Origin: Alphaproteobacteria bacterium
Lineage (GTDB): Bacteria; Pseudomonadota; Alphaproteobacteria; Micropepsales; Micropepsaceae
DNA: 50,200 bases
Assembly: GCA_013697055.1 (NCBI GenBank)
Contig: JACCXK010000103.1
Coordinates: forward strand, 1 to 50,200
Reading direction: 5' to 3'
The notes below the pieces were generated by a model that searched no databases, was not told where the DNA came from, and saw only the letters and a list, made by a program, of their open reading frames with translations. A program made the position numbers and the translations under genes. Of this stretch, positions 31,976 to 39,668 are shown piece by piece. The first letter of the stretch is position 1, and the number at the start of each line of letters is the position of its first letter.

Positions 31976-34921
31976 ATGAAACGCAACCTGATCGCGCTGG
32001 CAGCTTTTCTCTGCCTGGCCGGCAGCGCCGTTGGTGCGCCACCCTTGAACGAGTCCAGGCCTGTCTCGGTCACGGTGGACGAAGGCACGTCGATGTCGGC
32101 GTCGGTGTCGCCCGACGGCCAGATGCTGGCCATGGACCTGCAGGGCAGCATCTGGGTACTGCCGGCCAGCGGCGGAGCGGCAAAGCGTATCACCGATGTG
32201 TTCAACGACGCGCGCCAGCCGGTCTGGTCGCCAGACGGCAAAACCATCGCCTTCTTCGCCTATCGCGACGGCGGCTATGACTTGTGGGCGATCAATCCCG
32301 ACGGCACCAACCAGCACCAGTTGACGCAAGGCGCCTTCGACGATCGCGAGCCGGTGTTCAGCCATGACGGCGCAGAGATCGCCTTCTCGTCGGATCGCGG
32401 CAGCCCACTGGGCAGCGACATCAACATCTTCGTGCTGGACCTGAAGAGCGGCGCCATCCGCCAGCTCACGCGCAACCCGGCCGAAGACACCATGCCGAGC
32501 TGGTCGCCCGACGACCGGCAGATTTCGTTCGTCTCCACCCGCGATGCCGGCAGGAACGTCTATGCGGTGGACTCCACAGGTGGCGAGGAACGCCGGCTGG
32601 TGGCCACCACAGCGCACATTGATGCGGCAAGTTGGGGCGGCGAGGTGGTCGCCCATGGCGTCGACGGCGCCAAGGGCTGGCTGGAGGTCAATGGCCGCAA
32701 CCTCACCGGCGACGAGCATGTCTTTCCCTTCCAGCCCAGCTTCCTGTCGCGCAACGAGTTCTTCTATGTCTCCGACGGCAAGATACGGAAACGCGATCTC
32801 AGCGGCAGCATCCAGACAATTCCCTTCACGGCGACCCTGGAGGTTACGCCGGTCAACGGCACCTATGTCCGCAAGAAGCGCGATTTCACCAGCCAGGCGC
32901 CGCGCAAGGCGCTGGGCATCGTGCGCCCCATGCTGTCGCCGGACGGCAAGTTCATCGCCTTTGCCGCCCTGGGCGATATCTATGTGATGCCGGTGACGGG
33001 CGGGACGCCCAGGAACCTGACCCATGACGCCGCTTACGACACCGACCCGGCCTGGTCACCGGACGGCAATGGACTGGTCTATACCTCCGACAAGGCGGGC
33101 GGCTTGCTGCAGCTATGGCTGCGCGACATGCGCAGCGGCAGCGAGCGCCAGATCACCCACCTGTCAACCCAGCCGATCTCGCCCACCTTTTCGCCGGACG
33201 GCAAGCGCATCGCCTTCCTGGACGTGGATGGCATGTGGCGGCGCTCCAGCATCGCGGTGATCGACGTCGACACCGGCGCCATCACCAAGATCCATGACTC
33301 GATTTTTGCGCCCGGCGCGCCCACCTGGTCGCCCGACGGCAAGCGCGTGATGGTGGCAATGGTGTCGCCCTATTCGGCCAAGTACCGCGAAGGCACCAAC
33401 CAGCTTCTGTCCATGTCCTCGACAGGCCCCGCCACGGCCAGCGACGACAAATGGTATGCGCCGGTGCCGAACCTTTCTATCGACAGCCGCGGTTGGAACG
33501 GCCCGGTCTGGTCGCCGGGCGGCACCCGCATGCTGGCCGTGTATGAAGGCTATTTGTCCGTGTTCCCAGTGTCAGCCGCGGGCGAGCCCTTGGGCGCGCC
33601 CCGCCGCATCACCACCGAGATCGCCTATGCCCCGAGCTGGGCCGGCGACAGCCGTCATGTCCTCTACCAGTCCAACGACAAGCTGCGGCTGCTGGACAGC
33701 GAGACCGGCGATGTCCAGACCGTGCCGCTGAACCTGACGTACCACGTCAATGTGCCCAAGACGCATCTTGTCGTGCATGTCGGCAAGCTGGTGGACGGGG
33801 TGTCCAAAACCGCCCGCAGCGACATGGACATCGTGATCGACGGCAATCGCATCACCGCCGTCGCGCCGCATGTCGCGGGCCGCGCGGCCATCGAGGCGCC
33901 GCAGCTCACCGCCATGCCCGGGCTGATTGATTTCCATTCCCACCGCCAGAGCGACTCCGGCGAGCAGCAGGGCCGCGAGTTCCTCGCCTATGGCGTGACC
34001 ACGGTGCGCAGTCCCGGCGGCCTTCCGTATGAAGCGGTGGAAGACCGTGAAGCCTCCGACGCCGGCATCCGCGTATCGCCCCGCATCTACGACACCGGCC
34101 ATCTGATGGAATGGCAGCGGGTCTATTACAAGATGGGCATCGCCATCTCCTCCAACGCCCATCTGGCGATGGAACTGGAGCGCGCCCGAATCCTGGGTTT
34201 CGACATGCTGAAAAGCTATGTCCGCATGCCCGACATTCAGCAGCGCCATATTGTGGAATTTGGCCACAGCATCGGGGTGCCGTCCTCCAGCCATGAAGGC
34301 TATCCCTCGGCCTTCAGCGGCATCGACAGCATGGAGCATACCGAGGGAACTTCGCGGCGCGGCTATTCGCCCAAGATGACATTGGGGCGCAGCTATAAAG
34401 ACGTGTTCAGCATTCTGGGCGCTGCGCATATGACCATGACGCCCACCCTGTTCTCCAGTATGCGGCTGTTGCTGGCCGATGAACCGGCGATGCGCGATGA
34501 CCCGCGTCTGGCGCTGGATCCGCCCTGGCTGAAGAACCAGATATTGGGGCCGCAGCCGGCGCCGGATATTTCCGGTACCGGCAAGCTGATCATCGATGTG
34601 CTGCATGCCGGCGGCCGCATCGTCGCCGGCACCGACCAGCCGGGACCGATGTACATGCATTCGGAACTGGCGGCCTATGTCCGGTTCGGCATGACACCGT
34701 ACGAGGCGCTGCGCGCCGCCACCGCCGTGCCGGCGGATTTCCTGCAGCTGGATGCGGGCGTGATTGCGCCGGGCAAGTTGGCCGATATTGTGCTGGTGGA
34801 GGGCAACCCGCTGGAAAATATCGGTAATGCCCATAAAGTGAAGCGCGTCATCGCCAATGGCCGGATGTTCAGCATCGAAGACCTGCTGTCCGGCCAGGCC
34901 AAGAATGCGCCGCGCCAATAA
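31976..34921 (+). CDS. Exported TolB-like beta-propeller fused to amidohydrolase (981 aa)
   Basis: After a Sec signal (about residues 1-21, ending 'GSAVGAP') there are repeated PD40/TolB-type blades ('QPVWSPDGKTIAFF', 'DPAWSPDGNGLVYTS', 'SPTFSPDGKRIAFL', 'APTWSPDGKRVMVA'), filling roughly residues 30-580. An imidazolonepropionase-type amidohydrolase follows from about 600, with the metal motif 'AMPGLIDFHSHRQSD', later His in 'PSSSHEGYPS', Asp in 'IVAGTDQPGP' and the usual ending 'GVIAPGKLADIVLVEGNPLENI'. Family members hydrolyse cyclic amides or dipeptides and similar substrates. The propeller may position a larger substrate. It probably shares a transcript with the quinoprotein upstream. Confidence 0.9.
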   Translation: MKRNLIALAAFLCLAGSAVGAPPLNESRPVSVTVDEGTSMSASVSPDGQMLAMDLQGSIWVLPASGGAAKRITDVFNDARQPVWSPDGKTIAFFAYRDGGYDLWAINPDGTNQHQLTQGAFDDREPVFSHDGAEIAFSSDRGSPLGSDINIFVLDLKSGAIRQLTRNPAEDTMPSWSPDDRQISFVSTRDAGRNVYAVDSTGGEERRLVATTAHIDAASWGGEVVAHGVDGAKGWLEVNGRNLTGDEHVFPFQPSFLSRNEFFYVSDGKIRKRDLSGSIQTIPFTATLEVTPVNGTYVRKKRDFTSQAPRKALGIVRPMLSPDGKFIAFAALGDIYVMPVTGGTPRNLTHDAAYDTDPAWSPDGNGLVYTSDKAGGLLQLWLRDMRSGSERQITHLSTQPISPTFSPDGKRIAFLDVDGMWRRSSIAVIDVDTGAITKIHDSIFAPGAPTWSPDGKRVMVAMVSPYSAKYREGTNQLLSMSSTGPATASDDKWYAPVPNLSIDSRGWNGPVWSPGGTRMLAVYEGYLSVFPVSAAGEPLGAPRRITTEIAYAPSWAGDSRHVLYQSNDKLRLLDSETGDVQTVPLNLTYHVNVPKTHLVVHVGKLVDGVSKTARSDMDIVIDGNRITAVAPHVAGRAAIEAPQLTAMPGLIDFHSHRQSDSGEQQGREFLAYGVTTVRSPGGLPYEAVEDREASDAGIRVSPRIYDTGHLMEWQRVYYKMGIAISSNAHLAMELERARILGFDMLKSYVRMPDIQQRHIVEFGHSIGVPSSSHEGYPSAFSGIDSMEHTEGTSRRGYSPKMTLGRSYKDVFSILGAAHMTMTPTLFSSMRLLLADEPAMRDDPRLALDPPWLKNQILGPQPAPDISGTGKLIIDVLHAGGRIVAGTDQPGPMYMHSELAAYVRFGMTPYEALRAATAVPADFLQLDAGVIAPGKLADIVLVEGNPLENIGNAHKVKRVIANGRMFSIEDLLSGQAKNAPRQ

Positions 34922-34948
34922 GGCAATAATCAGTACAAGTGAGGAAGC

Positions 34949-35896
34949 ATGAGTAGCGTAGCGATTATCGGGTCGGGTTTTATCGGCCGCGCCTGGGCCA
35001 TCAGTTTTGCCCGTGCCGGGCATGACATCGCCTTGTGGGACAATGATTCCGCCGCCGGCGCCAACGCGCTGAGCTATATCGAAGGCGTCCTGCCAGACCT
35101 GGAAGCCAATGATCTGCTGAACGGCCTGTCGCCCAAGGCCGTGCTGGGACGCATGCGCGCTGTTGGGACTTTGGAAGAGGCCATGGAAGACGCCGCCTAT
35201 GTCCAGGAAAATACGCCCGAGGTCGTGGACATCAAAAAAGATATGTTTGCGCGGCTGGATGCGCTGGCGGGGCCTGACACGATCCTGGCCAGTTCCACCT
35301 CGGCCATCCTGCCGTCGAAGTTCACCGAGGAATTGAAAGGCCGTCACCGCTGCCTTGTGGTGCATCCCATCAATCCGCCTTACCTGATCCCCGCCGCCGA
35401 AGTGGTGCCGGCGCCCTGGACCGACAAGGCGGTGGTGGCGCGCACGGCGGACTTCCTGCGCGCCGCCGGCCATGCTCCCATCGTCATGAAACAGGAACTG
35501 GACGGTTTTGTGATGAACCGTATGCAGGGCGCGCTGCTGGAAGAAGCCTTTCGGCTGGTGGCCGACGGCTATGCCAGTATCGAGGATGTCGATGTCGGTA
35601 TCCGCGAAGGCCTGGCGCTGCGCTGGTCCTTCATGGGACCGTTCGAGACCATCGACCTCAATGCCCCGGGCGGGGTGCGCGACTATTGCCAGCGCTATGA
35701 ACATATTTATATCCGGCTGCAGGCTTCCATGCAGCGGCGCGCCGACTGGAATGGTCCGGTGCTGGAAACCATCGTGGCGGACCGCCGCAAGGCGTTGCCG
35801 GAAGACAAGTTGCAGGAACGCCAGGCCTGGCGCGACCGGCGGCTGATGGCGCTGGCGGCCCACAAGCGCCGGGCAGACAAAGATATCGGCAAGTAG
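34949..35896 (+). CDS. 3-hydroxyacid dehydrogenase, lambda-crystallin/L-gulonate dehydrogenase-like (315 aa)
   Basis: An NAD-dependent dehydrogenase of the 3-hydroxyacyl-CoA dehydrogenase fold that acts on free 3-hydroxy acids. The NAD motif is 'VAIIGSGFIGRAWA' (residues 4-17). The catalytic region is 'ILASSTSAILPSK' and 'HPINPPYLIPAAEVVPAP', and the C-terminal domain contains 'DGFVMNRMQGALLEEAFRL' and 'GPFETIDLNAPGG'. The whole chain resembles lambda-crystallin (L-gulonate 3-dehydrogenase) and L-carnitine dehydrogenase in length and motifs. It is followed 15 bases later by a beta-keto-acid cleavage enzyme. The product of this enzyme, a beta-keto acid, would be the substrate of that one. Confidence 0.88.
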   Translation: MSSVAIIGSGFIGRAWAISFARAGHDIALWDNDSAAGANALSYIEGVLPDLEANDLLNGLSPKAVLGRMRAVGTLEEAMEDAAYVQENTPEVVDIKKDMFARLDALAGPDTILASSTSAILPSKFTEELKGRHRCLVVHPINPPYLIPAAEVVPAPWTDKAVVARTADFLRAAGHAPIVMKQELDGFVMNRMQGALLEEAFRLVADGYASIEDVDVGIREGLALRWSFMGPFETIDLNAPGGVRDYCQRYEHIYIRLQASMQRRADWNGPVLETIVADRRKALPEDKLQERQAWRDRRLMALAAHKRRADKDIGK

Positions 35897-35911
35897 AAAA
35901 AGGAATTGAGC

Positions 35912-36844
35912 ATGTCATTGGGTGACAAGGTCATCATCACCTGCGCCGTCACCGGCGCGATCCATACTCCGTCCATGTCGAAATACCTGCCGGTGACGCC
36001 GGACGAGATTGCCGAGGCCGCCATCGGCGCGGCCGAGGCCGGCGCCGCCATGGTGCACCTGCACGCCCGGAACCCTGCGACCGGCAAGCCCGACCAGACA
36101 CCGGAAGCCTTCGCGCCCTTCCTGCCGCGAATCAAGCAGGCGACCAATGCGGTGATCAATTTGACCACGGGCGGCGCCCCCTACATGACGGTGGCGGAGC
36201 GGGTGAAGCCGGCCGAGCATTTCAAGCCCGAAGTGGCCTCGCTCAACATGGGATCGATGAATTTCGGCCTGTTCCCCATGTTGAACCGCTTCAAGGAGTT
36301 CAAGCATTCCTGGGAGCGCGAGGCGCTGGAAGGTTCGCGCGACCTGGTGTTCCGCAACAGCTTTGCCGACATCGAGTTCGTGTTGAAGAAGATGGGCGAT
36401 GCCGGCACGCGCTTTGAGTTCGAATGCTATGACATTTCGCATCTCTACAACCTGGCGCATTTCCTGGAGCGCGGGCTGGTCAGGCCACCTTTGTTCGTCC
36501 AGTCGGTGTTCGGCATCCTGGGCGGCATCGGTCCGCATCCGGAAGACGTGCTGCATATGAAGCGCACGGCGGACCGGCTGTTCGGCGATCAGTACAAATG
36601 GTCGGTGCTGGGCGCCGGCAAGAACCAGCTCGTCATCGCCGCCCAGGCGGCGGCCATGGGCGGCAATGTCCGCGTCGGTCTGGAAGACTCGCTCTGGGCG
36701 GGCAAGGGCAAGCTGGCGGAGTCCAACGCAGAACAGGTCCGCATGGTGCGCCAGATCATCGAAGGCTTGGGCCGCAGCATCGCCACGCCCGACGAGGCGC
36801 GCCAGATGCTGGCGCTCAAAGGCGGCGACAAGGTCGGCTTCTAA
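35912..36844 (+). CDS. BKACE (DUF849) beta-keto acid cleavage enzyme (310 aa)
   Basis: A zinc TIM-barrel enzyme that condenses a beta-keto acid with acetyl-CoA and splits it into acetoacetate and a CoA ester. Zinc ligands are in 'AAMVHLHARNP' (His49, His51) and the acid in 'VRVGLEDSLW'. 'VINLTTGGAP', 'ASLNMGSMNFG' and 'FGILGGIGPHPEDVLHM' are family blocks. ATG 35912 with an AAGGAAT site just upstream is chosen over TTG 35906. It pairs with the 3-hydroxyacid dehydrogenase, as in carnitine-degradation clusters, but the cluster lacks the thioesterase usually found there. Substrate remains open. It overlaps the convergent amidase by 4 bases. Confidence 0.92.
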   Translation: MSLGDKVIITCAVTGAIHTPSMSKYLPVTPDEIAEAAIGAAEAGAAMVHLHARNPATGKPDQTPEAFAPFLPRIKQATNAVINLTTGGAPYMTVAERVKPAEHFKPEVASLNMGSMNFGLFPMLNRFKEFKHSWEREALEGSRDLVFRNSFADIEFVLKKMGDAGTRFEFECYDISHLYNLAHFLERGLVRPPLFVQSVFGILGGIGPHPEDVLHMKRTADRLFGDQYKWSVLGAGKNQLVIAAQAAAMGGNVRVGLEDSLWAGKGKLAESNAEQVRMVRQIIEGLGRSIATPDEARQMLALKGGDKVGF

Positions 36845-38232
36845 AGCGCAGGCGACATCTTCTGCCAGTCGGTGATGCTTTCCAGCGCCCAGCCGATGCG
36901 CAGCGCCATGGCTTCGTCGCCGCTGCGGCAGGAGATCATCAGCGACAGCGGCAATCCGCCTTTGGTCATCCCGTTGGGCAGCGATAGCCCGCAAAGGTCG
37001 AGATAATTGGCCCAGCGGGTGGAGAAGGCCGGGGTGCTGGCCTGGTCCACCGTATCCAGCGGGATGGCCGGGGTCAGGGTGCTGGGGGTCAGCACGGCAT
37101 CAATGCCGTCAATGCGGGCGGCAAATTCCACCTTGGCTTTCTCGCGCGCCGCCAGCACGTCGCGATACTGGCGCGAGGAAATGGAGGCACCGGCGCGCAC
37201 CCGCGCCCGCACCGCCTGGTCGAGCGGCAGGGTATCGCTGTCCACCAACTCGGCCAGCTCGGGATAGCTTTCGGCGGAGATGATGCGGCCGACAAGATCG
37301 CCGCTTTCGCGCAAGGTACGGCCGCCGGGCGCCAGCTCCACGATGTCCGCGCCCATCGCTTCAAGTTCTTTCAACGACCGGTCGAACGCCGACCGCACCT
37401 CGGGATCGAATTCATTGCGCTCGGCATCCGGCAGCCGCGCCAGCTTCAGGCCCTTCACGCCGCGCCGCAGGGTGGGCATCGGATTGCTCGGCGGCAGCGC
37501 CGCCGTCAACGGATCACGCGGGTCATAGCCTTCCAGTATTTCCAGCAGGACGGCGCAATCTTCAACACTCCGCGCGAACGGCCCGGGCGTATCCAGGGTT
37601 GGGCTGAGTGGCAGGACACCATAGGTGCTGATGCGGCCCACTGACGTTTTCAAACCCGTGATGCCGCACCAGGACGCGGGAATACGCACCGAGCCACCGG
37701 TATCGGTGCCGATGGCACAAGGCGCCATGCGTGCTGCCACCGCCACTGCCGAGCCGGAAGACGATCCTCCCGGGGTGCGCTGGGTCTGCATGTCCCAGGG
37801 ATTCCACGGCGTGCCCATATGCTCATTGGTGCCCCAGGCGCCATAGGCGAACTCCACCGTATGGGTTTTGCCCAAAACGATCATGCCTTGGCCCAGCAGT
37901 TTCTGCGCCAAGGTGGCGGTGTAGGTCGAAACCCGATCCTTCAACACCGCGCAGCCACGGGTGGTGACATGGCCCTTGAACTCCACCAGGTCCTTCAGTG
38001 CGATCGGAATGCCATGCAGCGGCCCCAAGCCGTGCCCGGCGCGGATCGCCTTGTCGGCGGCTTCGGCGGCCAGCTGCGCCCCCGCGGCATGGACATGAAC
38101 AAAGGCATGCAGCCGCGGCTCCAGCGCTGCGATGCGGGCGAGGCAAGCCTCTACCACATCCACCGGCGAGAATCGGCGTGCGGCGATGCCGGCCGACAGG
38201 TCGTGGAGGGAAAGATCGGTCAGTTCGCTCAT
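36841..38232 (-). CDS. Amidase signature enzyme (463 aa)
   Basis: A Ser-cisSer-Lys amidase that hydrolyses carboxamides, or transfers amide groups in relatives such as GatA. The catalytic Lys is in 'GIPIALKDLVEF' (Lys80), the cis-Ser in 'TPGGSSSGSAVAVAA' (Ser157-159) and the nucleophile in 'GTDTGGSVRIPAS' (Ser181). The start 38232 fits the family N-terminus ('LTDLSLHDLSAGIAARRFSPVDVV'); longer upstream frames would add unlike sequence. It is cytosolic. It runs against the BKACE gene and away from the SelA-like gene, with which it shares a 79-base upstream gap containing a small AAAGCC-TCGC-GGCTTT hairpin (38245-38260). Confidence 0.92.
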   Translation of the reverse strand: MSELTDLSLHDLSAGIAARRFSPVDVVEACLARIAALEPRLHAFVHVHAAGAQLAAEAADKAIRAGHGLGPLHGIPIALKDLVEFKGHVTTRGCAVLKDRVSTYTATLAQKLLGQGMIVLGKTHTVEFAYGAWGTNEHMGTPWNPWDMQTQRTPGGSSSGSAVAVAARMAPCAIGTDTGGSVRIPASWCGITGLKTSVGRISTYGVLPLSPTLDTPGPFARSVEDCAVLLEILEGYDPRDPLTAALPPSNPMPTLRRGVKGLKLARLPDAERNEFDPEVRSAFDRSLKELEAMGADIVELAPGGRTLRESGDLVGRIISAESYPELAELVDSDTLPLDQAVRARVRAGASISSRQYRDVLAAREKAKVEFAARIDGIDAVLTPSTLTPAIPLDTVDQASTPAFSTRWANYLDLCGLSLPNGMTKGGLPLSLMISCRSGDEAMALRIGWALESITDWQKMSPAL

Positions 38233-38311
38233 GGCAGGTCTGAAAAAGCCTCGCGGCTTTGCGTAGCACAAAGGCAATCTTCGGACTAACATCAAAGCAA
38301 CGGGGGACAAA

Positions 38312-39547
38312 ATGACAAAAACACGCCGCAGCTTCTTTTCCTGGACCCGCAACCTGATGGCCGCCGGTGGGGTCGCCAGCATCGCGCCGGCCGCCGAGGC
38401 TGCCGTTCCGGCCACCGACTATTACGCCAAGCTGGGTGTCACCAATATCATCAATGCGGCGGGCACCTATACGGCGCTTACCGCTTCCACCATGCCGCCG
38501 CAGGTACGCGCGGCGGTCGATCTGGCGGCCACCAGTCCGGTGCGGCTGGCCGAGCTGCAGCAGAAGTCCGGCGAATACATCGCCAGCCGCCTGAAGTGCG
38601 AGGCGGCGATGGTGACGGCCGGTGCGTCCTCGGCGCTTACGCTGGGCACCGCCGCCTGCATGACCTTGGGCAATCGCGCCGCGGTTATTCAGTTACCGTT
38701 GGACACCGCAAATTTGAAGAACGAAGTCATCGTCCAGCGCGGCCATCGCTACGGCTATGACCATGCCATCAGGAATTGCGGTACGCGCTTTGTCGAGGTG
38801 GAAACGCTGGAACAGTATGAAGCGGCTTTCACGCCCAAGACGGTGATGTGCCACTTCTTCAATGCCGCCGAACACGGCCAGATCAGCCGCGAGGACTGGG
38901 TTCGGGTGGCCCACGCCCATGGCGTGCCCTGCTTCAACGATGCCGCCGCCGATGTCCCACCGATCTCCAACCTCTGGGCCTATACCCAGATGGGCTTTGA
39001 CCTTGTCACCTTCTCGGGCGGCAAGGGTATCCGGGGCCCACAGAATGCGGGGCTGCTCTTGGGCCGCAAGGACCTGATCGAGGCCGCCACCTGGAGCAAC
39101 AGCCCGCGCGACGAAACCGTGGGCCGGGGCATGAAGGTGGCCAAGGAACAGATCGTCGGCATGGTCGCGGCGATAGACTGGTTCCTGTCCCAGACCGACG
39201 AGGGGATGCAGGCGGAGTTCCGCGCCCGGGCCGAGCGCATCGCCGCCCGGCTGAAGGACATTCCGGGGGTGAATTACGAGATCTTCATGCCGCCCCTGGC
39301 CAACGCCATCCCGCACCTGCTGATCCGCTACGACCAGACCAAACACCGCCCGCCGCTGGAGATTTCCGCTCTGCTGCGCGCCGGTACCCCCTCCATCGAG
39401 CTCAACCCGGCCACCGGGCGGCGCTCCGGCTCGGCGGGCCTGCCCAACGCCGAGGACGCCATCATCGTGGGCGTATGGATGCTGCAGCCCGGCGAGGATG
39501 TGATCGTTGCCAACAAGCTGCGCGCGGCGCTGCTGCAAGCCACATGA
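38312..39547 (+). CDS. Tat-exported SelA-like PLP enzyme (411 aa)
   Basis: A fold-type I PLP protein of the SelA/DgaE-like group (aminotransferase class V superfamily). Landmarks are 'YYAKLGVTNIINAAGTYT', 'EAAMVTAGASSALTLGTAACMT', Asp210 in 'GVPCFNDAAADVPP' and the PLP lysine Lys238 in 'LVTFSGGKGIRGPQNAGLLLG'. Known relatives are selenocysteine synthase and 2-amino-3-keto-gluconate-type aldolases or ammonia-lyases. Unexpectedly it begins with a twin-arginine leader ('KTRRSFFSWTRNLMAAGGVAS', cleaved near 'AEAA'), implying a folded, PLP-loaded enzyme in the periplasm. It is divergent from the amidase and 121 bases before the DUF1549 operon. Substrate unknown. Confidence 0.85.
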   Translation: MTKTRRSFFSWTRNLMAAGGVASIAPAAEAAVPATDYYAKLGVTNIINAAGTYTALTASTMPPQVRAAVDLAATSPVRLAELQQKSGEYIASRLKCEAAMVTAGASSALTLGTAACMTLGNRAAVIQLPLDTANLKNEVIVQRGHRYGYDHAIRNCGTRFVEVETLEQYEAAFTPKTVMCHFFNAAEHGQISREDWVRVAHAHGVPCFNDAAADVPPISNLWAYTQMGFDLVTFSGGKGIRGPQNAGLLLGRKDLIEAATWSNSPRDETVGRGMKVAKEQIVGMVAAIDWFLSQTDEGMQAEFRARAERIAARLKDIPGVNYEIFMPPLANAIPHLLIRYDQTKHRPPLEISALLRAGTPSIELNPATGRRSGSAGLPNAEDAIIVGVWMLQPGEDVIVANKLRAALLQAT

Positions 39548-39668
39548 GCGAGTCGGCGTAAAATGTTGCGCCGCAATGGTTTTCTCCTTCCGCCGCTGGT
39601 TGCTTTTTGACCCGGGCGGGTGAAAATACAGCAAAGAAGCCGCGACAGACGGCGTCCAGGGAAAGTTC

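Noticed and set aside
33572-35863. A 763-codon open frame on the minus strand
   Set aside because: Covers the antisense of three domains from two unrelated plus-strand genes. No motif of its own.
38245-38260. AAAGCC-TCGC-GGCTTT hairpin before the amidase
   Set aside because: Only six pairs and in a short divergent gap. It may be chance, and is mentioned only in the amidase entry.
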